From Algoriphagus algorifonticola (GTDB lineage: Bacteria > Bacteroidota > Bacteroidia > Cytophagales > Cyclobacteriaceae): a stretch of DNA of 64,000 nt. Under the pieces are notes generated by a model, which was not told the origin of the DNA, did not search any database, and saw only the letters and a list, made by a program, of their open reading frames with translations. Shown piece by piece: positions 53,650-62,708 of this stretch. The DNA lies in contig NZ_VLOG01000040.1 in NCBI RefSeq assembly GCF_007655305.1, forward strand, positions 58,567-122,566, written 5' to 3'. Each line of letters opens with the position of its first letter. The stretch's first letter is position 1. The position numbers were made by a program, and so were the translations under genes.

Positions 53650-54783
53650 ATGAAAAACCTTCTGATCGTATCATTGATAATTGCCTTGTATGCCTGTAAA
53701 CAAAAGGAATCCGATATGGAAAAATCCCTAGAGCTATTAAGTTATAAATTTTTAGTCGGAACTTACACAGATACCGAAGAACAGGGAATCGATCTTTTGA
53801 CATTTTTCCCTGAAAAGGATTCTTTAAGCCTTGAAACTATTGCCAAAGGAATCTCCAATCCCTCTTTTATCCTGACAGGAAAAAATCAAGAATTCCTATA
53901 CACAGTATCTGAAAATGCGGGAGAAAATGGCGGTCAAATCTTGAGTTTTGAACTCGAAGATTCAAGAACAGCATTACAGATTTTAGATTCAGCTTTTACT
54001 GCTGGAGACCATCCTTGTCATATTGCAATTTCACCTGATGAAAAATACATCCTTGTCAGTAATTACTCTGGAGGTAACCTTGCTGTTTTTAAGGTAACTA
54101 ATGGGAATTTGGAACGGGTGCAGGTTCTACAGCATCAAGGATCAAGTGTCAATAAATCTAGACAGGAATCAGCGCATGTTCACAGCGCAACTTTCGATCC
54201 TTCCGGTGATTATGTTTGGGTTGCTGATTTAGGATCTGATGAACTGTATCGCTACAAATTTGAAAGTGGCCTTGAAAATCCACTTTCCTTTGAGGAAAAA
54301 ATCCCCATGACTCCTGGAGATGGACCAAGACATTTGGCATTTTCGAAGGATCGAAAAGAACTTTTTGTTGTTCAGGAATTGACTGCCATTTTAGAAGTTT
54401 TCAGCTATCAGAATGGTCAAATGAAAAGTAAACAAAGACTCCCTCTTTTTTCTGAAGAATTCAAGGGTGCTTTAGGAGCGGCTGAAGTTAGGGTTTCGCC
54501 TGATGGCCAACATATTTATGCTTCAAATAGGGGTGATTCTAATAGTATTTCGGCTTTTAGAAAAAATGAATCTGGGATCTATGAATTGATCCAACACTAC
54601 TCTTCCGGAGGAAAAATGCCTAGAAATTTCAATCTTACTTCCGATGGAAAATATCTCTTAGCTGCTCATCAGGAAAGTCATGAAATTGTGGTCTTTGAAA
54701 GAAATGCTGAAACGGGCGAATTAGCAAATACCGGAATAAGCATCCAAGGTCATAAACCTGTTTACTTACATCCCATTCAATGA
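53650..54783 (+). CDS. Lactonase-family seven-bladed beta-propeller lipoprotein
   Basis: 377 aa. Lipoprotein signal with lipobox LYAC at residues about 13-16. The body repeats propeller blades typical of YbhE/6-phosphogluconolactonase-like proteins: FLVGTYTDTEEQGI, GDHPCHIAISPDEKYILVSNYSGGNLAVF, AHVHSATFDPSGDYVWVADLGSD, GDGPRHLAFSKDRKELFVVQEL and MPRNFNLTSDGKYLLAAHQES. The lipid anchor means it acts outside the cytoplasm, so a role in the pentose phosphate pathway is unlikely. It ends directly against the convergent menC gene. Confidence 0.88.
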   Translation: MKNLLIVSLIIALYACKQKESDMEKSLELLSYKFLVGTYTDTEEQGIDLLTFFPEKDSLSLETIAKGISNPSFILTGKNQEFLYTVSENAGENGGQILSFELEDSRTALQILDSAFTAGDHPCHIAISPDEKYILVSNYSGGNLAVFKVTNGNLERVQVLQHQGSSVNKSRQESAHVHSATFDPSGDYVWVADLGSDELYRYKFESGLENPLSFEEKIPMTPGDGPRHLAFSKDRKELFVVQELTAILEVFSYQNGQMKSKQRLPLFSEEFKGALGAAEVRVSPDGQHIYASNRGDSNSISAFRKNESGIYELIQHYSSGGKMPRNFNLTSDGKYLLAAHQESHEIVVFERNAETGELANTGISIQGHKPVYLHPIQ

Positions 54784-55863
54784 TTATTTGGGTTCTTCCC
54801 AAGGAATAACTGAATTATAGTGAATTTCTCCATTTTGAATTTGTAGAGGGGATTCAAGATTATTATGGTATAATTTCCCTGTTCCAAGGCCTTGATGAAT
54901 GGAAGGTTGATATTGAGAAGCTAACTGGGCGATAGCGTTCAAACCAATATTACTTTCCAAGGCAGAGGTCATCCACCAACCTATTCCCCTTTCTTCTGCC
55001 TTTGCTATCCACTTTCTGCTCTCCAGAAAGCCTCCCAACAATGTTGGCTTCAAAATAATATGTTGAGGCCTGATAGTATCCAATAACAACTCCTTCTCCT
55101 TAACACCAATCAGTTCCTCATCCAAGGCAATTGGTAAGGGTGTTGACTTACACAGTAATCTCATGGTATCCCATTGACCAGCTTTGATGGGTTGCTCTAT
55201 ACTATGGATTCCAAGGTCTGCTAATTTCGCTAGTTTACTTTGCGCTTCTTCAGGAGAAAAAGCTCCATTTGCATCCACTCTCAAAATCATCTGATCAGGA
55301 CTGAATTGCTTTCTGATAAATTCCAGCAATTCACATTCTTGCTTAAAATCAATGGCACCGATTTTCATTTTAATACAGGAAAATCCTGAATCCAGCTTTT
55401 CCTGGATTTGTTGCATCATGAATTCTCGATCACCCATCCAGATCAACCCGTTGATAGGGATGGCTTTCTGCTCTTCAAAAAACTGATTGGAAAAAAACTT
55501 TTTCTGTCCCCCATTGACAAAATCCAGCACAGCCATTTCTATAGCAAATCGGATAGAAGGAAAATCAAAGGACACATTTTTTTTAACAGTATCTAAGATT
55601 TCATCTTCCTCCAGCGACCACTCCACTTTCTCTAGTTTTTCAAGCGTATTCTTTACAACTTCCTCAAAATCCTGACGATCATCAATGCTCAGTTTTACCA
55701 ATGGAGCAGCTTCACCCCATCCAATTTGATTAGGACTCTCCTCATTGTAAGCCTTGATCCACCAAATATTCCGAGTCTTTAATACACCACGGGAAGTCCC
55801 CGCTTCAAAGCGAAACTGGAGAGTTCTGGGAATCAATTGAAATTTCAGAGATAGCTGTGACAT
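54784..55863 (-). CDS. menC: o-Succinylbenzoate synthase (enolase superfamily)
   Basis: 359 aa. The enolase-superfamily barrel shows K165 and K167 (IKMKIG), the metal ligands D197 (RVDANG), E223 (IEQP) and D248 (ALDEE), and the second base lysine K272 (ILKPTLLGG). The KxK and spacing fit the OSBS group, which dehydrates SHCHC to o-succinylbenzoate for menaquinone. The other men genes are not in this window. A dipeptide epimerase is the main alternative, but the C-terminal LGTGKLYHNN region favours OSBS. Confidence 0.82.
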   Translation of the reverse strand: MSQLSLKFQLIPRTLQFRFEAGTSRGVLKTRNIWWIKAYNEESPNQIGWGEAAPLVKLSIDDRQDFEEVVKNTLEKLEKVEWSLEEDEILDTVKKNVSFDFPSIRFAIEMAVLDFVNGGQKKFFSNQFFEEQKAIPINGLIWMGDREFMMQQIQEKLDSGFSCIKMKIGAIDFKQECELLEFIRKQFSPDQMILRVDANGAFSPEEAQSKLAKLADLGIHSIEQPIKAGQWDTMRLLCKSTPLPIALDEELIGVKEKELLLDTIRPQHIILKPTLLGGFLESRKWIAKAEERGIGWWMTSALESNIGLNAIAQLASQYQPSIHQGLGTGKLYHNNLESPLQIQNGEIHYNSVIPWEEPK

Positions 55864-55894
55864 AAGACAGGCAGGGCTAAAAGATTAAAGAGAC

Positions 55895-55902
55895 TATATT
55901 TG
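55895..55902 (+). promoter_or_regulatory. -7 promoter element upstream of queA
   Basis: TATATTTG matches TAnnTTTG exactly and lies 10 or 19 bases before the two possible ATG codons of queA. A -33 TTG is not found at the usual distance, and the element lies in the divergent gap next to menC. Confidence 0.4.
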
Positions 55903-55920
55903 CGCTTTGAAATGAAACGC

Positions 55921-57132
55921 ATGAAAGAGCCTCAGATTAACTTAAGAGACTACGAATATACACTTCCAGAAGATCGAATCGCCAAATACCCTTTAGAAAA
56001 AAGGGATGATTCAAAGTTGCTTCATTATAAAGCTGGAAATATTACACACCATCGTTTTTATAATCTTCCCGATCTCCTGGAAGAAGGAATGTTGCTTGTT
56101 TACAACGATACCAAAGTCATTCCTGCGCGATTAATTTTCCAACGGGAAACTGGAGCCAAAATTGAAATTTTCTTATTAGCGCCAGTATCTCCGAGCACAG
56201 TCATACCTGAAATCATGCTTGCCAAACATCCGGTATCTTGGGAAACCATGATAGGAAATGCCAAGAAATGGAAGGATGGCGAAATCCTGAAAGGGCGAGT
56301 TCAACATTTGGGAAAAGAAATCATCTTAGAAGCTAAGCTTCTGGATAGAGACAGGAAATTGGTAGAGTTTTCCTGGTCTCCATTCGATGTTGCATTTGTG
56401 GATATCGTAGAGTCTAGTGGAGAGGTTCCTTTACCTCCCTATCTCAATAGAAAAGCCGAAGAAGAAGATAAATCTAGATATCAGACTGTTTACTCAAAAA
56501 AAGAAGGCGCAGTCGCCGCACCAACTGCAGGACTTCATTTTACTGAAGAGGTTTTTTCAGCAATGAGAAAAAAAGGCGTGAAAGAATCAGAAGTCACGCT
56601 TCATGTCTCTGCAGGCACGTTTCAGCCAATTAAAGTTGACAAGGTTCAAGAACACCCCATGCACAGCGAACAAATTCATTTGCAAAGATCTGTGATTGAA
56701 AAATGTTTGGAACAAGAAGGGAAAACAGTCGCTGTGGGAACAACCTCAGTTAGAAGTTTGGAAAGCCTCTATTGGTATGGAGTGAAACTGATAGAAAATA
56801 AGGGAGAAGAGTTTTTTGTGGAAAAATTATTTCCCTATGAAACAAGAGAGGTATTGCCTACCAAAAAAGAGGCATTGCAAGCTGTTCTGGATTTAATGGA
56901 TTCAACTGGACAAACCGAAATCATGGGAAGTACAGAAATATTCATTTTCCCAGGTTATCAATTTCAAATGATTGAAGGATTGATTACTAATTTCCACCAG
57001 CCCGGAACAACTCTTGTTCTTTTAATAGCTGCCATGATTGGGAAGGATTGGGAATTCGTATACCAAGAAGCCTTAGAAAAAGATTATAGGTTCCTCAGTT
57101 ATGGAGACAGTAGTTTGCTGTGGTTTGATTAA
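55921..57132 (+). CDS. queA: S-adenosylmethionine:tRNA ribosyltransferase-isomerase QueA
   Basis: 403 aa from the ATG at 55921; ATG 55912 is equally possible. Motifs are DRIAKYPLEKRDDSKLL, LVYNDTKVIPARL, GAVAAPTAGLHFTEE, VTLHVSAGTFQPIK, HSEQIHL, VGTTSVRSLES and LITNFHQPGTTLVLLIAA. It transfers the ribosyl part of SAM to preQ1 in tRNA, the step before queuosine. It is longer than most QueA proteins (about 350 aa) because of extra residues in the central region. The stop is shared with the convergent LytTR gene at TTAA. Confidence 0.95.
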   Translation: MKEPQINLRDYEYTLPEDRIAKYPLEKRDDSKLLHYKAGNITHHRFYNLPDLLEEGMLLVYNDTKVIPARLIFQRETGAKIEIFLLAPVSPSTVIPEIMLAKHPVSWETMIGNAKKWKDGEILKGRVQHLGKEIILEAKLLDRDRKLVEFSWSPFDVAFVDIVESSGEVPLPPYLNRKAEEEDKSRYQTVYSKKEGAVAAPTAGLHFTEEVFSAMRKKGVKESEVTLHVSAGTFQPIKVDKVQEHPMHSEQIHLQRSVIEKCLEQEGKTVAVGTTSVRSLESLYWYGVKLIENKGEEFFVEKLFPYETREVLPTKKEALQAVLDLMDSTGQTEIMGSTEIFIFPGYQFQMIEGLITNFHQPGTTLVLLIAAMIGKDWEFVYQEALEKDYRFLSYGDSSLLWFD

Positions 57133-57539
57133 TCCGAGCCTAACTTCTTAATTCCATCGATGAGATTTTGGTAATAAGACCTTCCAACAGGAACTAGATC
57201 TTCTCCTACCTTTACTTCTCTCGGATTGATGGAAATTATTTCATCCAAGCGAACTATATAACTTTTGTGGATTCTCATGAATTCTTTCTGGGGAAGCGCT
57301 TCTTCAAAATCCTTTAGAATATTCCTCACAGAAATCACAAAATCTCTTGCTACCAAGGTGGTGTAATTTCCATCCCCCTTCAGCCAAAGAACATCTTGAA
57401 ACTTAACTTTAACCAGAGATCCATCATGTCGAACAAATATGGCATCCCGGATTAAAAGGTTTGATTCTTTCTCCAAAGCAGCATCATGTTTGCTTGCACC
57501 GTTACTGTTCTTCTTAATACCTTCTAATAGCTCTTTCAT
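57129..57539 (-). CDS. LytTR DNA-binding protein without receiver domain
   Basis: 136 aa. Residues about 33-134 form a LytTR domain (VKVKFQDVLWLKGDGNYTTLV, FMRIHKSYIVRLDEI, VPVGRSYYQNLIDGI). The N-terminal 30 residues are charged and too short for a response-regulator receiver. It therefore is not controlled by phosphorylation of its own receiver. No kinase gene is directly adjacent, although a PAS/His-domain protein lies at 59170-60600. Targets are unknown. Confidence 0.9.
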   Translation of the reverse strand: MKELLEGIKKNSNGASKHDAALEKESNLLIRDAIFVRHDGSLVKVKFQDVLWLKGDGNYTTLVARDFVISVRNILKDFEEALPQKEFMRIHKSYIVRLDEIISINPREVKVGEDLVPVGRSYYQNLIDGIKKLGSD

Positions 57540-57631
57540 ATCCTTTCGATTTACATTTGCAACTTCCTGTGAAAGATGATTGTTTTGATTTTGTAAATTA
57601 AGGACTTAAATCAGCATATATTTTTGACCAA

Positions 57632-59173
57632 ATGTCTCAATCAATCAGATTTTCAACTTTTTATCCAGCAATTTTCTCATTGATTTTCTTGAACTTTTCC
57701 TGTACAGATCCTGAAAATCCGGTCATTGATGATAATCCAGGAGGAAGCGCCAACAGCACAGTTACTATTTCATCTATTTTGCTTGAAAATGTATCAGGTG
57801 CCCCGGCCAATAAATTTCAGGATGAGTTAGAAATATCCTTTGAAGGTACTGATGACGGAAAAAAATACTTCTTAAAAATTCCGGCTAATCAAAACCCAAT
57901 CAATAAAACCATTGAATTAGCCACAGGGGACTACACTTATACATATCTCAGTTCATCAAGAAATGAAACTTCCTCAGTTGCTGAAATATCCATAAAAGGC
58001 AGTTTCAAAGCTGAAAAAGACAATCAGGAACTAGTTCTTAAAGGAAACAGACTCAATAAAAGGATTAGAGTTGCTTCCAATCAACCAATCCAAGCTCCCT
58101 CCATATTGCTGGAAAATGCAAAACCTTTATTCGAAGCCTCTCTCAACAACTTTTATATCTACCATAATTTAAATGGAAGGCTGGAAATAAAAATTCCAAT
58201 CGGAAATACCGGAAAGTTTATCACCCAGTTTGATTCCAATACAGAATCTAACATTGAATCAGCCTATAGAATCGAATTCAATGCAGGAAACTCAAGCTAC
58301 CAAGAAGGTCTGATCAAAATCAACAGCCAAAATCAAGTAATTTCTTTAAGCCCTTCCACAATTAATTCTCTGGAAACCTCCCAAAATGAAACCTCAGGAT
58401 TGGCATTTATTAACGGAAGATTATTTTCAATAAATGATGGGGAAAACCCCAATCAAATTCATGAACTTAATGCTTCCACAGGAGAGGTTTTGAGAAATAT
58501 TACAGTCACGAATGCCAGTAACGTCGATTGGGAAGATTTAGCCCAAAGCGAAACTCACCTATTTATTGGCGATTTTGGAAATAATTTAGGCAATCGAAAA
58601 GACCTGGTAATCTATAGGGTCTCAATTGCTGAGCTACTCAATCAGGATAATTTGACCGCCGAGCAAATTAAGTTCAACTACCCTAATCAAACTGACTTTA
58701 GCGGTTCTTCCGAAAACCATAGATTTGATTGCGAAGCCATGATTTTTTATCAGAATAAGCTTCATTTGTTTTCAAAAAACCGAGGGTTTAATAATTCTGA
58801 TCATTATGTATTACCTGCAATTCCGGGTGATTATGAAGCTGAGCTGGTAGAGACATTTTCCTTGAATGCCTTGGTAACTGGAGCTGATATCAACCGAGAA
58901 AACGGGGAAATATCCTTGATTGGATTCAGATTTTTAGGTTTAAATCCACTGGAACAGGCTATCTGGATCAGTGAAGGCATAAGAGAAGATCAAAAGTTGA
59001 ACAACTTCTATCCCGAAATAAAAATTGGATATATACCGATTAGGGGATTTCCTGAAGGAATAGTCTATCAGGAATCAGGTCATTTATTGATTAGCTCAGA
59101 AAGATTTGTCTTGGAAGGCGTTTACAATATTCCTGCAACTCTAGCCATAATAGGCCTTGAAGGGTCTCATTAA
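57632..59173 (+). CDS. Uncharacterised lipoprotein with propeller-like C-terminal part
   Basis: 513 aa. Lipoprotein signal ends in the lipobox NFSC (about residues 21-24). Residues about 45-150 are beta-rich and immunoglobulin-like. From about 240 on, repeated patterns (ETSGLAFINGRLFSINDGENPNQIHELNASTG, DWEDLAQSETHLFIGDFGNN, FDCEAMIFYQNKLHLFSKNRG) resemble the phytase/SdiA-regulated class of beta-propellers. No catalytic motif is recognised. It probably sits in the outer membrane or on the cell surface. Confidence 0.75.
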   Translation: MSQSIRFSTFYPAIFSLIFLNFSCTDPENPVIDDNPGGSANSTVTISSILLENVSGAPANKFQDELEISFEGTDDGKKYFLKIPANQNPINKTIELATGDYTYTYLSSSRNETSSVAEISIKGSFKAEKDNQELVLKGNRLNKRIRVASNQPIQAPSILLENAKPLFEASLNNFYIYHNLNGRLEIKIPIGNTGKFITQFDSNTESNIESAYRIEFNAGNSSYQEGLIKINSQNQVISLSPSTINSLETSQNETSGLAFINGRLFSINDGENPNQIHELNASTGEVLRNITVTNASNVDWEDLAQSETHLFIGDFGNNLGNRKDLVIYRVSIAELLNQDNLTAEQIKFNYPNQTDFSGSSENHRFDCEAMIFYQNKLHLFSKNRGFNNSDHYVLPAIPGDYEAELVETFSLNALVTGADINRENGEISLIGFRFLGLNPLEQAIWISEGIREDQKLNNFYPEIKIGYIPIRGFPEGIVYQESGHLLISSERFVLEGVYNIPATLAIIGLEGSH

Positions 59174-60600
59174 TCTAATTGAGACATTTTCTTTGCATTA
59201 TTTCGAATTACTTCATCCAATTCTTGTGCGAGTGGCTTGAGGTAGGAAATATATTTTTGATTTTCCTCATCAAGTTTCCTGTAATCAATCAAATCCAATA
59301 AGCCAAGCATAGAAGAAAGCGGAGATCTCAAAATATGCGAAGGACGGATGGCCAATTCCCTTAATGTCTGAATTTCTTTTTCCTGCAAATTAATCCGATT
59401 GTACAAAACACTTTGATCAATTCCTTGAATCATTACCCAGCGCTTTTTGCCTTCCGAATAAATGACTTTAGTATGGAATGTCCAATATTCTGAGCCACCA
59501 GTTTTATTGGTGATTTTTACAGCCAATTTCTTCTCTTGTCCTTCAAAAGTCTGAGATATTATTTCCATTAATCTTTTGGATTTATCTCCTGCAAATTCGG
59601 TATTAAAGCCTGACTTAGCCGAAGAATTGCTGGAATTCCACTGTTGGATCAAAGATGATGCGAGGCTATTTTGCTGAACAACCGAAAAATTTCTCTCCAA
59701 AATCCAAACTGGACCTGAAATTAAGTCCAATTGCTCATTGGCAAAAGGTTTTACATTATTTGCATAAAACTCATCTTTTGGCGCAGGTCTCATAAAAAGT
59801 AGAAATCCTTTAGTATGTTTCAATAAATTAATGGAATATGAAAAGTACCCTGAAGCTCTCTTAACCCTTGCTTTGAATTGTGTCACTCCTTCTGTAGAGA
59901 GTATCTTTTCCAACTCCAAACGGTCAAAAGAATTCAGTTCAAATAATCCTGAATTCAGTAAGCTTTTCCCTATTAGTTCTGAACTCCCATTTGCAATCCA
60001 ATCCGCTACTAAAGGTTCGGCGGAAATAAACTCCAAGTTTTCATCCAGTTCAGCCTTTCCGAAATTGAGAAGATCGATAAGATGATTCCATGGGAGTTTC
60101 CGTTCAAGGAAGTTCAAGTCAACACCAATACCAATGAATCCCAAGGGATCCATTTCGGAGTTGATCACCATAGAAAATTCCCACCATGATTGCGCTCTTT
60201 TCTGATCAATAAATTGGAGCAAAACCGGATATTGCTCTTTAGGTTTGAGCATTAATTGATCAATTAAACCTTCCAGTTCTTGCTTTGATCGGAAATCTAG
60301 GTGATCAAAAATAGAAGATGAATCAGAAATTCCCAGTAGCCCTTTAAAAAGAGCATTTGAATCCTCAACATTTCCTTCTATATCTAAAAAGACTAGATAA
60401 AAATGCTCGGACTCCTGAAAAAATTCAGGAATTAGCTGTTCGATATGTTCAATGCTGATCAATTTGGGTGTAAAACTTGGGGTGATAATCCAATAAGTAC
60501 TCTTCGAATATTGCAAAAAAATTTTATTAAAAAAAAGACTCAATTGATAGAACAAAATTCTATAAACCAGACGTTTACGGGATAAAATTTGTTTGGACAA
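59170..60600 (-). CDS. PAS-domain protein ending in a His-kinase dimerisation domain, no ATPase
   Basis: 476 aa. At least two PAS-like regions are visible (about 60-170, and around 290-400 with WILERNFSVVQQNSLAS, KWVMIQGIDQS). The C-terminal 60 residues contain RPSHILRSPLSSMLGLLDLI, an H-box with the phosphoacceptor histidine, then the second DHp helix. The frame then stops, so no HATPase_c domain is present. The start at 60600 is TTG and the first 45 residues look odd; a TTG at LISIEHIEQ is an alternative. It could act in trans with another kinase. Confidence 0.75.
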   Translation of the reverse strand: MSKQILSRKRLVYRILFYQLSLFFNKIFLQYSKSTYWIITPSFTPKLISIEHIEQLIPEFFQESEHFYLVFLDIEGNVEDSNALFKGLLGISDSSSIFDHLDFRSKQELEGLIDQLMLKPKEQYPVLLQFIDQKRAQSWWEFSMVINSEMDPLGFIGIGVDLNFLERKLPWNHLIDLLNFGKAELDENLEFISAEPLVADWIANGSSELIGKSLLNSGLFELNSFDRLELEKILSTEGVTQFKARVKRASGYFSYSINLLKHTKGFLLFMRPAPKDEFYANNVKPFANEQLDLISGPVWILERNFSVVQQNSLASSLIQQWNSSNSSAKSGFNTEFAGDKSKRLMEIISQTFEGQEKKLAVKITNKTGGSEYWTFHTKVIYSEGKKRWVMIQGIDQSVLYNRINLQEKEIQTLRELAIRPSHILRSPLSSMLGLLDLIDYRKLDEENQKYISYLKPLAQELDEVIRNNAKKMSQLD

Positions 60601-60683
60601 TGTAAAAAGTAAGACCTAAACCAAAAAATGCTTTTTGTCACCAAAAAGTACTTGAATTTTTTTTTGAAATTTTCTAAAAAAAA

Positions 60684-60938
60684 TTACATCCAGTTTGATT
60701 CTAATTGCGAAAAACTCGTGTAATCAATCTCTTTGATCAATAAAATCAATGAATCAGTGAACTCCTGTTTACTGATTCTCACAGTAAAAGGGTAGGTATG
60801 GGAATCGGAGGATTTAACTTTTATAGACCCGAAAAGACGAGAGAGTTCAAATCGAGAATCAGAGTGAATTGCCACAAGGGCAGAATCAAATTCACAATTC
60901 TCAATCAAAAAAGAGGCATTTGTCGTTTGAATAACCAT
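60684..60938 (-). CDS. Small conserved-looking hypothetical protein
   Basis: 84 aa from an ATG at 60938, soluble, with an even mix of strands and helices (NASFLIENCEFDSALVAIHSDSRF, YPFTVRISKQEFTDSLILLIKEIDYTSFSQLE). Codon use and composition resemble the real genes around it. I do not recognise a family. It stands alone next to the tRNA genes. Confidence 0.6.
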   Translation of the reverse strand: MVIQTTNASFLIENCEFDSALVAIHSDSRFELSRLFGSIKVKSSDSHTYPFTVRISKQEFTDSLILLIKEIDYTSFSQLESNWM

Positions 60939-61245
60939 AATCCAAAAATTTGCTTTAAAAATACCAATTAATAAAATCTTTCAAACATCCCGAATAAAAT
61001 TTTTAAAGAAAAGGGCAAATATTTGAATTGATAGTCAGGGGATTAAAAAAATTAGCTTTCAATCTTCAGATGCTTCGGCAGATTCCTTGCTTAAATCTTT
61101 TCATTTGGTTTATATTTGCATCGCCTAAAGGAAATGGTTAGCCATTAGGTGAAGGTTTATATGAAATCTTTATAATTGAATTGGAAATAATAAATAATAC
61201 TCTTTTGTTAAAGAAGGGAAAAAATTTCCAAATCATAAAAATATT
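60939..61245. other. Intergenic region upstream of the tRNA genes
   Basis: 307 bases. It contains the tRNA promoter at 61087-61118 and a leader of about 120 bases with a small hairpin around AATGG/CCATT (61133-61146). No gene is seen. Confidence 0.6.
61087..61118 (+). promoter_or_regulatory. Promoter of the tRNA-Ser/tRNA-Pro unit
   Basis: TTG (61087-61089), a 21-base spacer and TATATTTG (61111-61118) match both boxes of the Bacteroidota consensus exactly. Transcription would begin near 61125, about 120 bases before tRNA-Ser. Confidence 0.7.
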
Positions 61246-61334
61246 AGAGAGTTGGGTGAGTGGCTTAAACCAGCAGTTTGCTAAACTGTCGTACGGGTCA
61301 AACCGTACCGGGGGTTCGAATCCCCCACTCTCTG
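61246..61334 (+). tRNA. tRNA-Ser, anticodon GCU
   Basis: 89 bases with the class II form. Acceptor AGAGAGT pairs with ACTCTCT and the discriminator is G. The anticodon arm is GCAGT-TTGCTAA-ACTGT, giving anticodon GCT (reads AGC/AGU codons). A long variable arm (CGTACGGGTCAAACCGTACCG) and the T arm GGGGGTTCGAATCCCCC follow. CCA is not encoded. Confidence 0.95.
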
Positions 61335-61358
61335 CTGAAATCCTTAAGAGAATTAGTT

Positions 61359-61432
61359 CGGGGTGTAGCGTAGCCCGGTATCGCGCCACATTTGGGATGT
61401 GGAGGTCGTAGGTTCGAATCCTGCCACCCCGA
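61359..61432 (+). tRNA. tRNA-Pro, anticodon UGG
   Basis: 74 bases. Acceptor CGGGGTG pairs with CACCCCG and the discriminator is A. The anticodon arm CCACA-TTTGGGA-TGTGG gives anticodon TGG, and the T loop is GGTTCGAATCC. CCA is not encoded. It lies 24 bases after tRNA-Ser and is probably processed from the same transcript. Confidence 0.95.
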
Positions 61433-61508
61433 CTACTTTACTCTCTATAAAAACAAAAGGATCAATTTTTCAACTGATAGAACATAAGTTTATTGATCAG
61501 TTTCAATT

Positions 61509-62591
61509 TTATTTTTTTTCAAAAAGACTCTTCCAGAATTTCTTCTTTAGTAGCTGATTCTTTTCAGGCACCATTGTTTCATCACTTAATAAAAACCCGA
61601 AAGGTTCTAAGCCTTCGGAATTTTCAAAGGTGATTTTCAGGACTCCAACCAAAGGAATAAACAAAATCATTCCTGATATTCCCCACAGCCAACCTCCCAA
61701 AAGTATTGCCAAAATTACTGCGAGGGCATTGACTTTGACCTGAGACCCTACGACCAAAGGAGTAATCACATTATTTTCAAAAAGCTGAATGGCCCACAGC
61801 ACTCCAAACGTTAAAAAAGGAAAGAGTAAATTATCTGTGGTTAAAAAGACATAAAGTATTGCAAAAAAAGATGAAATGAATACTCCAACATAGGGAATGA
61901 GGTTCATAATCGCAATAAAGGCTGCAAATAACAAGAAGTACTTCACTCCAATGATAAAGAAGAATAGTCCTGCCATTACTGCGACAATTAAAGTAACCTT
62001 AACCATACCCGTGAGGTAAGATTGAATAACCTTTCCCGACTCCATTACCCAATTCAAAACCCTATCCTTATTTTTTGAAGAAAACCGAATCAGAAAATTC
62101 AGAAAAAAATCTTCGTAATAGAGTAAAAGAAAAATATAGAGTGGGATGATTCCGGCAAGTGTAAGTGATTTCCCAGTATTAAACAGTGTAGTATTGAAAT
62201 TTTCTGGAGTCAAAAAAGACCATACCTCGGGCCTATTGCCAGGATCAAGTATTTCATTTCCCAGAATTACATTGAGCTCATCAAGGTAAAGACTCATTTT
62301 ATTCTGTAGATTTTGTCCTATTTCAGGAATATCCCGAATCAAGCCCACCATCTGATTGAGCAATACGTAAAAAATACCGGTGACAATCACAGCAACCATC
62401 AAAATACTAATGATAATAGCTATGCTTCTGGGAAATTTTTTCTCTTCAAACCAACTAGAGATCGGGTGTAAAGAAAAAGCAAAAAATACACCCCATACCA
62501 GTGGAACCAAAATGAAAGAGCCTTCTCTTAAGATAATCGACCCAAAAACAATGATCACCAAAAAAAGAGCTATTCGTTGAAGTACTATCAT
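61509..62591 (-). CDS. AI-2E family (PerM/YdiK-type) membrane permease
   Basis: 360 aa with about eight membrane helices. The family pattern is LILREGSFILVPLVWGVFFAFSLHPISSWFE at the N-terminus, a periplasmic region in the middle, then NLIPYVGVFISSFFAILYVFL and FENNVITPLVVGSQVKVNALAVILAILLGGWLWGISGMILFIPLVGVLKI. Relatives include TqsA and sodium-dependent antiporters; substrates differ widely. Repeat copy 3 begins 18 bases upstream of its start codon and probably replaces or contains its promoter region. Confidence 0.9.
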   Translation of the reverse strand: MIVLQRIALFLVIIVFGSIILREGSFILVPLVWGVFFAFSLHPISSWFEEKKFPRSIAIIISILMVAVIVTGIFYVLLNQMVGLIRDIPEIGQNLQNKMSLYLDELNVILGNEILDPGNRPEVWSFLTPENFNTTLFNTGKSLTLAGIIPLYIFLLLYYEDFFLNFLIRFSSKNKDRVLNWVMESGKVIQSYLTGMVKVTLIVAVMAGLFFFIIGVKYFLLFAAFIAIMNLIPYVGVFISSFFAILYVFLTTDNLLFPFLTFGVLWAIQLFENNVITPLVVGSQVKVNALAVILAILLGGWLWGISGMILFIPLVGVLKITFENSEGLEPFGFLLSDETMVPEKNQLLKKKFWKSLFEKK

Positions 62592-62708
62592 CAGGCGAAA
62601 TATTTAATCTGATTATCCGCAATCATGCCAGTTGCCTTATTTTCTTTGCTTGGCCGATTGGAAGACCGATGACCGAAGACCCAGCCACGGCCTTTAGGTT
62701 TGCAAAGT

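Noticed and set aside
54784..55863. Dipeptide epimerase as the function of the enolase-superfamily gene
   Set aside because: The catalytic lysine and acid pattern does not exclude it, but the C-terminal region and length fit o-succinylbenzoate synthase better.
61138..61411. Open reading frames on both strands across the tRNA genes
   Set aside because: They are read straight through tRNA-Ser and tRNA-Pro, whose cloverleaf structure explains the sequence.
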